A stretch of DNA of 64,000 bases from Schistocerca nitens. Taxonomy: Eukaryota > Arthropoda > Insecta > Orthoptera > Acrididae. The position numbers were made by a program, and so were the translations under genes. Location of the stretch: the NCBI RefSeq assembly GCF_023898315.1, contig NC_064621.1:121957561-122021560 (forward strand), in the 5' to 3' direction. The first letter of the stretch is position 1, and every line of letters starts with the position of its first letter. The notes under the pieces were generated by a model. The model did not search any database. It saw only the letters and a list, made by a program, of their open reading frames with translations, and had not been told where the DNA came from. Below are positions 21,601 to 32,655 of this stretch, piece after piece.

Positions 21601-22280
21601 AATGGGCGACCCCTCTCTCTTCCTGTAGTCCAGTCAAATGTTGCACAAAAAATGCTTGAAGTGGAAAGTTCTGATCCAATTGCAGAACATGAATCTGAAG
21701 CTGTTCAACAAAATGCATACATGAGAATTAGTATTAAAAAAAAAAAAAAAAAAAAATTAAAAAAAAAATTGTGGTTTTCAGCTTATGACTTGCAAGGCAT
21801 GCTATTTACATGGTTTTATAGTAAAATAAAGAGGAGAAAACTACCTATGATTTATGTCTCCAACATTGTTTTGTACGTTGTATAGTTTCCACACCAGGGA
21901 AATAAATTATTTCATCTTTCAATGTGTTTACCTGGAAACTGTAAAAGAAACCCTTCAGTGTGTCCTTTGCAGCCACGAACTCAAATGTGCCCCAATCTGT
22001 CTCTCTCTGTACTTACGGTTGCGCCCCACTCCAAATTGCCGCCGCTTATCTTTTACCTAGTAAACCAGGGAGGCTCTTCTTAGTGTCCTCGAATTCCCCC
22101 ATGTATTAGATCATGCGAGGGGGAGAGGGGGGCATGGTCTTCATGCCTACATACCTTACAGTCTTCAGTTCCCCAGTTCGTTTACATTCACTGCCACGGT
22201 AGCGCAACGTTTCTCTCTGCAATAGCATGAAGTTGTGTTTTCCACACGTTTTTGTTGAGATATATCATGACAATTCTATT
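21601..22280. other. Intronic sequence with an A-rich tract
   Basis: A-rich run at 21737-21770. The rest has no recognised feature. Confidence 0.4.
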
Positions 22281-25200
22281 GTAATATCCAGTGTATGTGT
22301 TTTATTTGTGAAAAAGATTTGAATGAGGGCGCAGTGAAAGCAGTGAAGGAAACAGAGTATAAACATTATGTGATTCCAGCAAAAAAAGAAATGATACAAA
22401 AGATACTGTTTTGGGGAGAAGTAAAACATCTGTTAGACTACAATTCTCATGTCAAAAAGTTACATAAATGAAACAATGATAGCTGCACACGGAAGTAAGC
22501 TTCTGAACAAAGCACATCTTCAAGAAAACTGAGAGCATCCTCTCACTACCTTTATTTCAAAACACATTATTTTGTGTGTGGAACAGATTATTTGTGAATA
22601 TTATGCAAGGTCACAACAATGACTGCCTTCTCACAAACATAATTTGGTGCATCTGGTGACGAAGATAGAGATGATAGGTACAGTTACAAAAGAGGCAGCT
22701 ACATGGTGATGACTTCAGTGTAGGACTTAACAGGATCCAGCCGGTAACAGACATGGTGGCTGCTGACTGTCAATACCACAATAAATATTTAAAGAAAACT
22801 CTGTCCTAGTACAACCAATGTTGAATGGGTGGTGGTGGGGAGAATAAGGCTGGTCCTCATGCTGGAGAGCTCGAGGGAGCTGTGAATGACATTTTCACTT
22901 TTATGAAAAACATATGAAGGACTGTCAATTTTCATTTGACGAGCTATTGACTCAGATAGAGTGTAACTACATTCCTTTAAAAAAAAACTGTATGCAACTT
23001 CTATTGGAGTGATAGAGGGAAGTTGTTGTCATATCAAAGATCAAACAGAATACAATAATATGCTTAAGACTATTGGTCATAAGATTTTGACAGATGCATG
23101 GTACATCGAAAAACATTCATCAGAAAAGGACGAACATCTTCAATCAGTTGAGACAACAGCTGATGTAATTCTTGAAGAAATACTGTCAGCATTATACCAT
23201 GGATGACCATCCTCCTCCAGACTTTTTCTGGGACAAAAATGAATGCCTTGTTCCAAAGGTTCTCAAGGTCTTCTTAGAAACACTAATAGACAAGAAGAAG
23301 CGGGGGAACACCAACAAGTGCTAAAAAAATTTTTTTGCTGTACAGGTCATGAAAACAGATTGATGATGTGTCATCTTTGATATTCTAAATCTGTTATTCC
23401 GAAGCTCTTTGTCTCAAAGTGTCAGCAATCATGAGACCATCGCTGCAAATAGACCCAACAACTTTCCATCAACTTGTTCATGACAAAGTAGATTTTAACA
23501 CACACACACTGAATGGATATAATATTTCCATGCAGTTGGGAAAATACATTTGACAGCCCCTAGAAATGCTATTGCTCCAAATCAAAGAACTGTCCGAGTA
23601 AAGAGAACAATATCAGCTTAACTAGTTGCTGAGATGGGAATAGCTTCCTTAAAACACTTTGAGAAAGCAAGTTCTCTTGACTTAATGAATATCAACACTG
23701 AAGATCTCAACAGCTATTTGTTTCACCCGATACTACCACAGGTGCAGATCTGATTTGGCTTTATCACGCCCTCTTTGGCTTTATAGTAATTGGGAAGACG
23801 TGCCCGAGGTTCCAGGATGGAGTGATTTCATAGAGCAAATCATGAGTGGTCTCCTTTTGACACAACTTATGCTGCTTGTCTGCCATTTATAAATAATCCA
23901 GTATCTGATGACATTACCATATATACAGCTTTACACATTTCCACAAATCGATGAATCAACAAGCACCTTTGACCAGCTTCTATGTCCAAAGGCAAAATTT
24001 ATTGTAGCTTGCTATCAAGGAGCTACCAATTTTGATAATATCATTAGAATAGATGGAATTCATGTGCCAATGACATTCTTGAAGGCTGTAGGCTACTTAA
24101 TGGATGGTAGTTGGTTGAAAGAGCTGTTCAATATACCCACTGCACTCGGCAGAGAAAATCCTGACAGAACATTCCTATTCTAGAGACATTAGAACATGTG
24201 AATTAGCGCATGTAACCCTGGCAAAAATTATCTTTGAGACAATGATTTAGCCCCAGCTCTTCAATGAAAACTTGCAGAAGTGATGGAGACAGGTCACTGA
24301 TTTTGTTAGCACACAAAAAAAGAGATTGTAGAGGAATCAGCAACAAAGTTTTCTGCACTGCTCCAGCTAACTGCGGTGCTACTTCGAATTTATTGACTCA
24401 ATACTTTGACATGGTTATGCCTGTTAAGCTATTCATTGAAGCTAAAACAGCAGGGAAGTGGAACCTCCATCTCCAAGTTACCTACCAAGTGCTCCCGTAC
24501 TTCCGTGCTAGTGGACACTTTTTGTATGCCAGATGTTGCCACCTCTACCTACAAGACATGCACAGCTTGAAAGGTAAAATGAGCACCCAGGAATATGAAA
24601 CTCATGGATGGGAGGTTCATAGTACAAAGGAGCAGAAAATTCTGGTGTGGAACACAGACTGACATGACCACTGAGCAGTCCCTAGTAGGGATTCAACTAA
24701 CTCATGGCTGTGGCATTAGAAAAGTACCTTCTGGAGGTGGAGTAAGGAATGACTCCCCCCCCCCCCCAAAATATATATAAATAATAAATAAATAAAATAT
24801 ATTTGCGAGGAAATGGAGATGGTGCGTGAAGCAGCATTCACTAGTTCAGAACAACACGTGCACATGAGGGAATCATAGATTTAAAATTATACCAGTGATT
24901 TAAAAAAAATTATGGAGTGGTTTATGCAACACTATCCTTTCCTCACATCACAAACATCTTATCTCTTACCCCTGCTATTGTAGGAGACACCGCCATCAAC
25001 TGTCACGTGGCCAAGGACACTGGATTTCACCCAATTGATAGAATTGTGGGTGGCAACTTTTAGACTGTTAAATTCTACAGAAAGGAGAAAGTTTTGCCAC
25101 CCGCTGTGCAATCAAAATAAGTGATTAAACCATCCCCACCAATCCTACAAATATTTTTCGAAGAATCATAATTATTAATTAACCTCATGAAGAACTTCAA

Positions 25201-26445
25201 GAGTTCTTAAAACACAAACTGTGTCCTTACCCACTGTCACCTTTAGATGAAAAGAAACTAAGTCTGCTTTATACAAAGCTTTCACACCAGCTGCACAGAT
25301 AGATGGAGGATACTTGCTGCACAGTGCCTTGCAAACCAATCTCGTCAATTTGTGAAAGTTATGTTTCGTTTATTAAGTCCAAGTACAAGGATAGTGCTGT
25401 AGTCTTTGATGGTTACCCCCAAGAAAGCATTAAATATGCTGAGTGAGCAAAAAGATCATGCAAACAGATGTCAGTAGATTTCATGCTCAACGAAAAATTC
25501 CTAGGCAATCTAAAAACAAAAACAGTCTCATTTCAATATTGAAGGGCAACTTTACAGCAGCTGGCATTCACACAAAGCTGGCACATGAGGATAAGGATAC
25601 ACTTCTTGTAACCATAGCATTGGATTTCATGCAACAACGTAAGTTTGCAGTAGTTGTGGGCAAAGATGTACATTTTCTCGTGATCATGATTGGTGGTCGT
25701 TGGAGTGTACATTCAAATGCACATCATCTGAAAATAGGCAAAGGGATAGTTTCACAAAACACTTTTTTCTACACACTGTCAACCAGAACAATCCACCAGT
25801 GACAACATATTGTTTCTCATGCCATGAGAGGATGTGATGTAACTTCAGCTTTGTGCAAAGTAGGGAAAAAGAAGTTTCTCCAAACCCTCAAGAAAAAGCC
25901 TATTCTAACTACAACCATCAAAAGTCTTGAAAATCCTACAACACATGCTGAAGTTGTAACTAACACAGGCCTTATACCTTTTCATTGCACTGTCCAAATT
26001 GACTGACAAGGGAGGCATGTCAATGAACAAATTGAGGCATAAACGTTACCTTAGGTCTGCACACAGAACAATAACACATTTGGCGTCCCAAACTCCTACC
26101 AAGGCTGTAGCACAGCAAAACTAGCTGAGAGTATTCTTTCAAGTACAACAATGTCTTGGAAGTTAAGAAGATACTGGGCAATGGGGTCCAAAGAAAGCAA
26201 AAGGTGGTCTGTAGCCAGTACCAATGCTACAGTCGCCTACACCTGAAGCAGTTTTAAAACATTTCTTGTAAAGGCATGAAGACCTGTCAGCCCGACTGTG
26301 GATACAAAAAAGCAGGCCTCAACTGTTCCAATATCTGCGTGAACTACGAGAATAGCTGCACTGACACACCCATTGCAGAAACAGAAGAAGCAGCAGAGGA
26401 TGACCCAACATTCCCAGATTACTTGAAGCTGACAATGCCTAAATA
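22281..26445 (+). pseudogene. Decayed copy of a large repetitive gene family (Cys-rich, nuclease-like)
   Basis: About 4.2 kb on the plus strand hold collinear, frameshifted blocks of one protein of roughly 1000-1300 residues. In order: an N-terminal Cys motif CFICEKDLNEG (22310); NTHTLNGYNISMQLG (23490); CLPFINNPVSDDITIY (23880); TFDQLLCPKAKFIVACY (23955); IRIDGIHVPMTFLKAVGYLM (24045); LQVTYQVLPYFRASGH (24470); TDMTTEQSLVGIQLTHGCG (24655); VVFDGY (25400); VVVGKDVHFLVIM (25650); RGCDVTSALCKVGKKKF (25828); and a C-terminal Cys cluster (26275-26370). I recognise this order from a multi-copy uncharacterised family in many invertebrates; the GKDVHFLVIM block resembles the acidic core of XPG/PIN nucleases. 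Its class and function are unknown to me. Many stops; not functional. Confidence 0.7.
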
Positions 26446-27952
26446 ATTCTATTTTGCTTTATTTCTTCACTCACTATTTGTGTGTTCAAATTAAGTTTCT
26501 CAATAGGTACTGCTTTCATATCTGTTCAATAAATTGTCAAGTACATTATAATCACATTATTCAAGGTAATATGGGTGAAAAGATGCACAAATAATCGAAA
26601 AACTCAAAAAATCAAGATCTTTTCAAACATGTTCAGGACAATATCTACTGGGCGGGTAGTAGCAACAGCGGCTGATGTCTCTGTGTGCTCACGTGTAGCT
26701 TGGCTCAGTCGTCTTCCACTGCCTGTCTGGCTTAGCATCCGCTCCTGGCCCTAATGGCCGGCAACCCATGCTGCTGGCCCTTTGTGTGCCCAACGTGCAT
26801 GCCTTTTTTAAGACGTGTGAATAATTCATAAACTGGATAATCTGTATATGATTAATCAGGAGAGGAGTACAATGTATCTGAAATTAATCACTGATTATCT
26901 GTTTTCAGCACAGAAGAACTGGAAGGCTGCCCTGAAGAAATTGTGGAACCTGTGTCTAAGAGGGCTCCATATTAGTACTTAAATACATATAAATTGTACA
27001 GAAATTCACTTCTTATTAACATTTACAGAATGGTTATCTGCATAAAACAAAAAATATATATTAATGGTGTTTTTGCTATTTTCCAAACATTACAGATTTC
27101 CCCAATATTTCAACACTCCTGCTTGGAAACCATATGAAGTGAGAGACAAATTGTACGTAATTTTCTACTCTACTTTGCTACAGGACCAGTTTGTGTAAAT
27201 AGCTTGCTTTGCAAGTTATAAGCTGAAAACCATTTTAAAAAATCTTATTTTTAGTGGTTTTTGGTGCTTTCTCGTACATGGAGAGAAAATTTTTGTTGGA
27301 TGCCTCCACATTCAACTTCAGCATACCAAAAAACAATAAATAAATCACCAAATAAAGTTAAAGCAGAACTTTTCACTTCAAACTACCATTTTACTTGCCT
27401 ACTGCTGCAGCAACTAATTCACTTTTTCTTTAAATTATTTGATCGTATTCTTTAGCCCATTTATTGACATGGAGCCAATTCACAGCTGTTCCTGTTGACA
27501 ATGCATCGCACCTATTGCAGCCGTTCTGGTAAATCAACTTCATCAGTAGTCCGCAGCCGTTGTGTTCTGTATGGGAAACATCAACCTTCTTAACCCTTTA
27601 AACCAACAGTCACTTCACTAATGAAATCAACACATATCGCCAAGTAATAAACAGCATAATGACATCGGATCAGGAAATATTACACATTCAGACAGCTTAC
27701 AGCATCATATTTTCACCTGGTAGCAGAAAGTATGATTTATTTTTTCAGCATACTCTACAAGCACACCGGTTAATGAACCTACCTATGTGTTTCAGCATCC
27801 CGTGATGTACACAGCCCACACCTCAGCACTCTGAATACTATCAGTTTAAATATAACTACCCAGTATTTTTGATTTGTCAATGCGTACTTGGTATCCATGC
27901 ACTGACTATCATACTTTGATGCTTGAAGCTTTAAGTACACTTTAGCAACATA
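26446..27952. other. No feature recognised
   Basis: AT-rich, except for a GC-richer block 26640-26800 of unknown nature. A plus-strand open frame at 27261-27455 has no recognised homology. Confidence 0.4.
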
Positions 27953-29181
27953 CACTATGTGATCAAAAGTATCCGAACACCCCCAAAAACATATGTTTTT
28001 CAAACTAGGTGCATTGTGCTCCCACCTACTGCCAGGGACTACATATCAGCGACCTCAGTAGTCATTAGACATCATGGAAGAGCAGAATGGGGCGCTCCGT
28101 GGAACTCACGGACTTCGAACGTGGTCAGGTGATTGGTTGTCACTTGTGTCATACGTCTGCACACGAGATACTCCTAAACATCCCTAGGTCCACTGTTTCC
28201 GATGTGATGGTGAAGTGGAAACATGAAGGGACATGTACAGCACTGACCTCGTCTGTTGACTGACAGAGACTGCCGACAGTTGAAGGAGGTCATAATGTGT
28301 AATAGGCAGACATCTATCCAGACCATCACACAGGAATTCCAAACTGCAAAAGGATCCACTGCACATACTATGACAGTTAGGTGGGAGGTGAGAAAACTTG
28401 GATTTCATGGTCGAGCGGCTGCTCATAAGCCACACATCACGCCAGTAAATGCCAAATGACACCTCGCTTGGTGTAAGGAGTGTAAACATTGGATGACTGA
28501 ACAGTAGAAAAACGTAATGTGGATGACGAATCACGGTACACAATGCGGCGGTCCATTGGCAGGGTGTGTGTATGGGGAATGCCCAGTGAACATCATCTGC
28601 CAATGTCTGTAGTGCCAACAGTAAAATTCAGAGGCGGTGGTGTTATGGTGTGGTCATGTTCTTCACGGGGGAGGGGGGGGGCATGCACCCCTTGTTGTTT
28701 TGCATGGCACTATCATAGTACATGCCTACATTGATGTTTTAAGCACCTTCTTGCACTGTTGAAGAGCAATTCGAGGTTGGCAATTGCATCTTTCAACACA
28801 ATCAAGCACCTGTTCATGATGCACGGCCTGTGGCGGAATGGTTACACAACAATAACATCCCTGTAATGGACTGGCCAGCACAGAATCCTGACCTGAATCC
28901 AATAGAACACCTTTGAGATTATTTTGGAACGCTGACTTCATGCCAGGCCTCACCAACCGACATCGATTCCTCTCACAGTGCAGCACTCCATGAAGAATGG
29001 GCTGCCATTCCCCAAGAAATCTTCCAGCACCTGATTGAACATATGCCTGCGAGAGTGGAAGTTGTCATCAAGACTAAGGGTGGGCCAAAACCATATTGAA
29101 TTCCAGCATTACCAATAGAGGGTGCCACGAACTTTTAAGTCATTTTCAGCCAGGTGTCTGGATACTTTTGGTCACATAGTG
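27953..29181 (+). mobile_element. Tc1-family DNA transposon, nearly full length
   Basis: The left end CACTATGTGATCAAAAGTAT and the right end complement CACTATGTGACCAAAAGTAT are terminal inverted repeats, flanked by TA at 27951-27952 and 29182-29183. The 1229-bp length is about that of a short Tc1 element with one transposase gene. The interior is a plus-strand transposase in broken frames. Confidence 0.92.
28072..29098 (+). pseudogene. Tc1 transposase, frameshifted
   Basis: The start region encodes a helix-turn-helix (VELTDFERGQVIG near 28100). The frame 28256-28459 has the second DNA-binding part (LRKLGFHGRAAAHKP-like). 28519-28734 has DESRYTMRRS, with the first Asp, and RGGGVMVWSC. Near 28780-28920 come FQHNQAPVHD, where the second Asp block is altered to Asn, and DWPAQNPDLNPIEHL, with the final Glu. 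The end near 29090 matches the usual GGPxPY tail in degraded form. At least four frame changes occur, so no active enzyme can be made. Confidence 0.85.
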
Positions 29182-29380
29182 TATCTATCTAAAAAGTAGA
29201 CTACAATCATGTCACTTCCTTCACAAGTTTCTAATCTGGAATTATTTACAGTTGATAATCAAAATTAAGATTATTTTTTCATAATTAATAACTATTTCTT
29301 TTTCTTCTTATTGAATAGTTAGTTTGTGTAGTCTACTTTCCTTCACACTATCCTGAAACATCCCAAAAAATGTCAGACCT

Positions 29381-30340
29381 CTAGCCCAAATAGATTTCTT
29401 GTGCATAAAATAACCATGTCAGAAAATTTAATTCAGTGTTATATTTGATCTGCGTCTCAGTATCTAACACACCTAACCTCACAGTTTTGAATCCAACTAA
29501 CACTGTTTTCAGCTGGCATTCCCACATCAAATGTTTGAAATGCTGATTCACATTTTGCGTCTTCCTATGTAAGCACCATGATGAAAGTACTGTCATGTAG
29601 ACCCCTTTTTATGGGCATAATTGCTTCCAACACTTCAAATGGAGGGAGTGATGCTGAACATAAACGTCACCAGTTGCAAGTGCATTCCTGCATCCACATC
29701 ATGGATGTACACCATTGTCACAAAGTCCATGCTGTGGATTATCTGTGGAAGTTTTATGGAAGAAGGTAGCCCAAACAGCTCTCCTTGTGGTCTCTATCAG
29801 CTTGACTCCTCCTTTTGGCTAAACCATATCAGAGCTGCAGCTTTTCCACCTTTCCTTAGTGTGATGACCACGACAACCTATAGATTTGTTATCACTGAGT
29901 TCTTTCCCATCATGAAGTTCCACAATTATATGCCCAGCAACTTCTGCACTTGTCCAATAATCTCTAGCTCTTCAATTTATACAGTATTTTAATGAGGCAT
30001 ATTTTCCAACACATTTGCAAACCACTTTGATTCTCCATCTCCAAGGTACTTCACATTATGTACACCATAAGTCTCTTTTGACCTTTATAAGATTCTGAGA
30101 ACTCCCTTTGATTCCCTCCCATCAACGTAACAAGAAAAATTCCTTGTTGCTTCCTCTGAAGCCATGGCATTAAAAATTCGATGTTCATCACATTTACATT
30201 TCCTAGGCATGTTTTGGTGATGAATGCCATTCAATGATAGGTGACCAAACTACTGTGTAATGGTCCATCAAAGGCTGCAGCTATGTCTATTTCACCTCCA
30301 TTGCACATCAGTGCCTCCCACTGCTTTCAACATATACAGA
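29381..30340 (-). pseudogene. Mutator-like (MULE) transposase remnant
   Basis: Minus-strand pieces read in order. IEIAAAFDG-type residues are faint near 30290. KYLGDGESKWFANVLENMPH is near 30060, and IGQVQKLLG follows. RAVWATFFHKTSTDNPQHGL is near 29760, then CGCRNALATGDVY near 29680. LHRKTQNVNQHFKHLMWEC (29560) continues to FVGFKTVRLGVLD. This is the order of the Mutator-like transposase domain found in insect MULEs, where GDGDSK and KTQNxNE are hallmark motifs. The conserved Glu after QNVN is Gln here. Terminal repeats were not found. Confidence 0.75.
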
Positions 30341-30930
30341 ACACTCACTTGACTAAGGCTGTCAAAAGTACACATACTTCTCAAATTTTTGAGGTTGTGG
30401 CAAATCCACGCCAGCACCTTATATTTGAGCTGCTCTTCTGTCCTTCCCAATATACTCCATTCCATCACTAGTCTATTATTTTAATTATAAACTCATCCTT
30501 TGCATAATCCATATGAACACCCAGTTTATTTACTCCATTAGTTACTCCATAGGAATCACAGAACACTAAGCTTACTGGCAACACCTTTCCAGCCTTTAAT
30601 ATTTACAATTTTAATACCACCACTTGCACAGAGTAAACACGAAGCAACATTCTCTAAAAGCTTACAAAAATGCTCCATTCTCTTAGGAATCTTACTCTGG
30701 ATACACAAATATTTGAGTTTCTGTCTGTAAGTGCTTGGAAGTACCAAACCCACTTTTCGGAGGCATAAGTGCTATTGAGAATGACAAAACAGCAACAACT
30801 CAAACTACAGAAAAGCATATAACAAAATAACAATCAAAAACTAAAGATACAAAAACAGAACACACATGAGCATTGTAAAGTGTATTTCTTAAAAGAGCTG
30901 CCTACTCTTACAACTGTTGTATAGTATATA
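30341..30930. other. Intronic sequence, nothing firm
   Basis: It may hold the N-terminal part of the MULE relic, but no motif can be followed. Confidence 0.3.
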
Positions 30931-31659
30931 TGAAGGTTGGAACTTAAATAACGGCAACTATTTATTCCCAACCAATACCAAAGAGTTACATGTATACACC
31001 TGTTACTGTCCTTCAAAGTTGTTACCAGTGTTGTGTAGAACCGCTGCCAGCGATGTAGAAGGCGTAGTATACCGTTAGCAGAGCCTGTTCTGCTGATGGT
31101 GCTACTGGAGCGGTCTACTGCCTGTCGAATCTCTGGAACAGTTCTGAAGTGAATGCCACGAAGTGGTCCCTTCATCTTCAGAATCAAATCAAAGTCATAA
31201 GGACTTAAGTCCAGGGAGTATGGTGGATGCTACAGTACTTCCCAGTCCCATCGACCAAAAAGAGTAGCCACACCTTGCGCTGTAAGCGCCCGCGCATTGT
31301 GCAAAGTGATGGGTGGGTTGCACAGAAAGTGTCACCGCTTCTTTTGCAAAGCTGGTGGCAGGTGATGCTCCAAAAACGAACAGTAATACAGTGCACTGAC
31401 AGTCTGCCATGGAGGAAAGTAATGTGTTAGGATAACACAATCACAGTCGTACACGAGAATCACTATAACTTTAGACCCCTCCATTGGCACCATCAACAGA
31501 ACAGGCTCCACTAACGGTGTACTACGCCTTCCACATCACTGGCTATGAGTTCTACATAACACTGGTGACTACTTTGAAGGACAGTAACAGGTGCAAACAT
31601 GTAACTCTTTTGTATCGGTTGTGAATAAACAGTTGCCACTATTTAAGATCGAACCCTCA
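30931..31659. mobile_element. Mariner derivative with two inverted 3' ends
   Basis: The left end TGAAGGTTGGAACTTAAATA and the complement of the right end TGAGGGTTCGATCTTAAATA are inverted repeats flanked by TA (30929-30930, 31660-31661). The similarity continues for about 190 bp inward (30931-31115 against 31470-31659), including coding sequence of the transposase C-terminus, so both ends derive from the 3' end. Length 729 bp. Confidence 0.85.
30990..31440 (-). pseudogene. Mariner (SETMAR-like) transposase C-terminal part
   Basis: The minus strand gives HNARALTAQGVATLFGRWDW near 31290, then HPPYSLDLSPYDFDLILKMK near 31200, GPLRGIHFRTVPEIRQAV and LLHRWQRFYTTL. This matches the second and third catalytic blocks of the mariner type, where the final residue of DD34D is the Asp in SPxDF; here SPYDF keeps it. 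The second-block DNARAH reads HNARALT, so the Asp is lost. The N-terminal DNA-binding half is missing. Confidence 0.85.
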
Positions 31660-31963
31660 TATTTCTCAAATGGGTGTCTAATGATAACATCTGGCGTGAG
31701 AAAACAGCAGAAAGACGCATGTGACTGTACATCAAGAGATCCTGCAGTTGCTTTTTGCAGAAAAACCAAATTTCCAATGTCGAGTTCAATTCATTTAACT
31801 CCAATTTTGTTCAAAAATCTCTAACCTTTGATGGAAGATCAAAAACAAGAAATCGATTCTTTGAAGCAGATTCACCAGTAAGTGACCTTAAGGTGCCAAT
31901 AAAACTGGTCGCCCCTCAGATTTCTAACGTGTTGTTTTTCACTCGTGTTGTTATACTGATGTA

Positions 31964-32035
31964 TCTGCCTGTGGTATAGTGGTGAACATTGTGCACTGTA
32001 GACGCAAAGTCACGAATTCGTGTCCATTCACTCCT
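31964..32035 (+). other. tRNA-like sequence (possible SINE head or tRNA relic)
   Basis: TGTGGTATAGTGGTGAACAT resembles a box A of the Asp/Glu/Gly tRNA kind. A degenerate box B-like stretch, CGAATTCGTGTCC, follows 45 bp later. The acceptor stem does not pair convincingly, so this is a relic at best. Confidence 0.3.
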
Positions 32036-32509
32036 TGATTTTTTAAGCCTCACTTCATCAGTCTGCTGAAAGTATCAGTCTAGCGAAATCTCAAAGATAA
32101 TTTAATTCTCTTCTACTTATTAGTAGCAGCGAAAACTTCCAGAAACATCTCCATGAAAGAGCTTGTAGTTGCATCACAATCAGAACAGTTTATGCTCAAG
32201 AGTTTCAGTGCCATGCAGCAGCTATCAGCCACCTGATGTCAGCCAGCATCTGCCCAAGTAATCACGAAATGGCATACATTGGGCATATTTCTGTTCTCGC
32301 AACAACAAGCATTAAGTTGTTTATTATTGTAGTTTTATGATCTGCTGCACAAAATAACTTCGATAAATCGATTAAACACTATGCAATAACACAACAAGCA
32401 TAGGCTGCTATGAGTGTATCAAGTTCTATTAAGTCTTGCGGTTACATATTGGTTTTCGCATACATTAATGTTGAGAATGCAAATAGTTTGGATTAAGCAC
32501 AGAAGCGTC

Positions 32510-32589
32510 GAGTTGACAGGCACACAAAAAAGAAAAAGAAAACTTGCTAGCTTTCAGAAGCAATCATTTTTCAAGCTAGAGCGAGCGCA

Positions 32590-32643
<54 letters not shown>

Positions 32644-32655
32644 GCCAGCCTGACG
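32510..32655 (+). repeat. Foldback-type repeat end with a (CA)n microsatellite
   Basis: TTTTTCAAGCTAGAGCGAGC is followed by about 26 CA units (32590-32641) and GTGCCAGCCTGACG. The flank has the AAGCTAGAGCGAGCGC motif that I associate with orthopteran foldback repeats. The microsatellite is certain; the repeat class is a guess. Confidence 0.6.
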
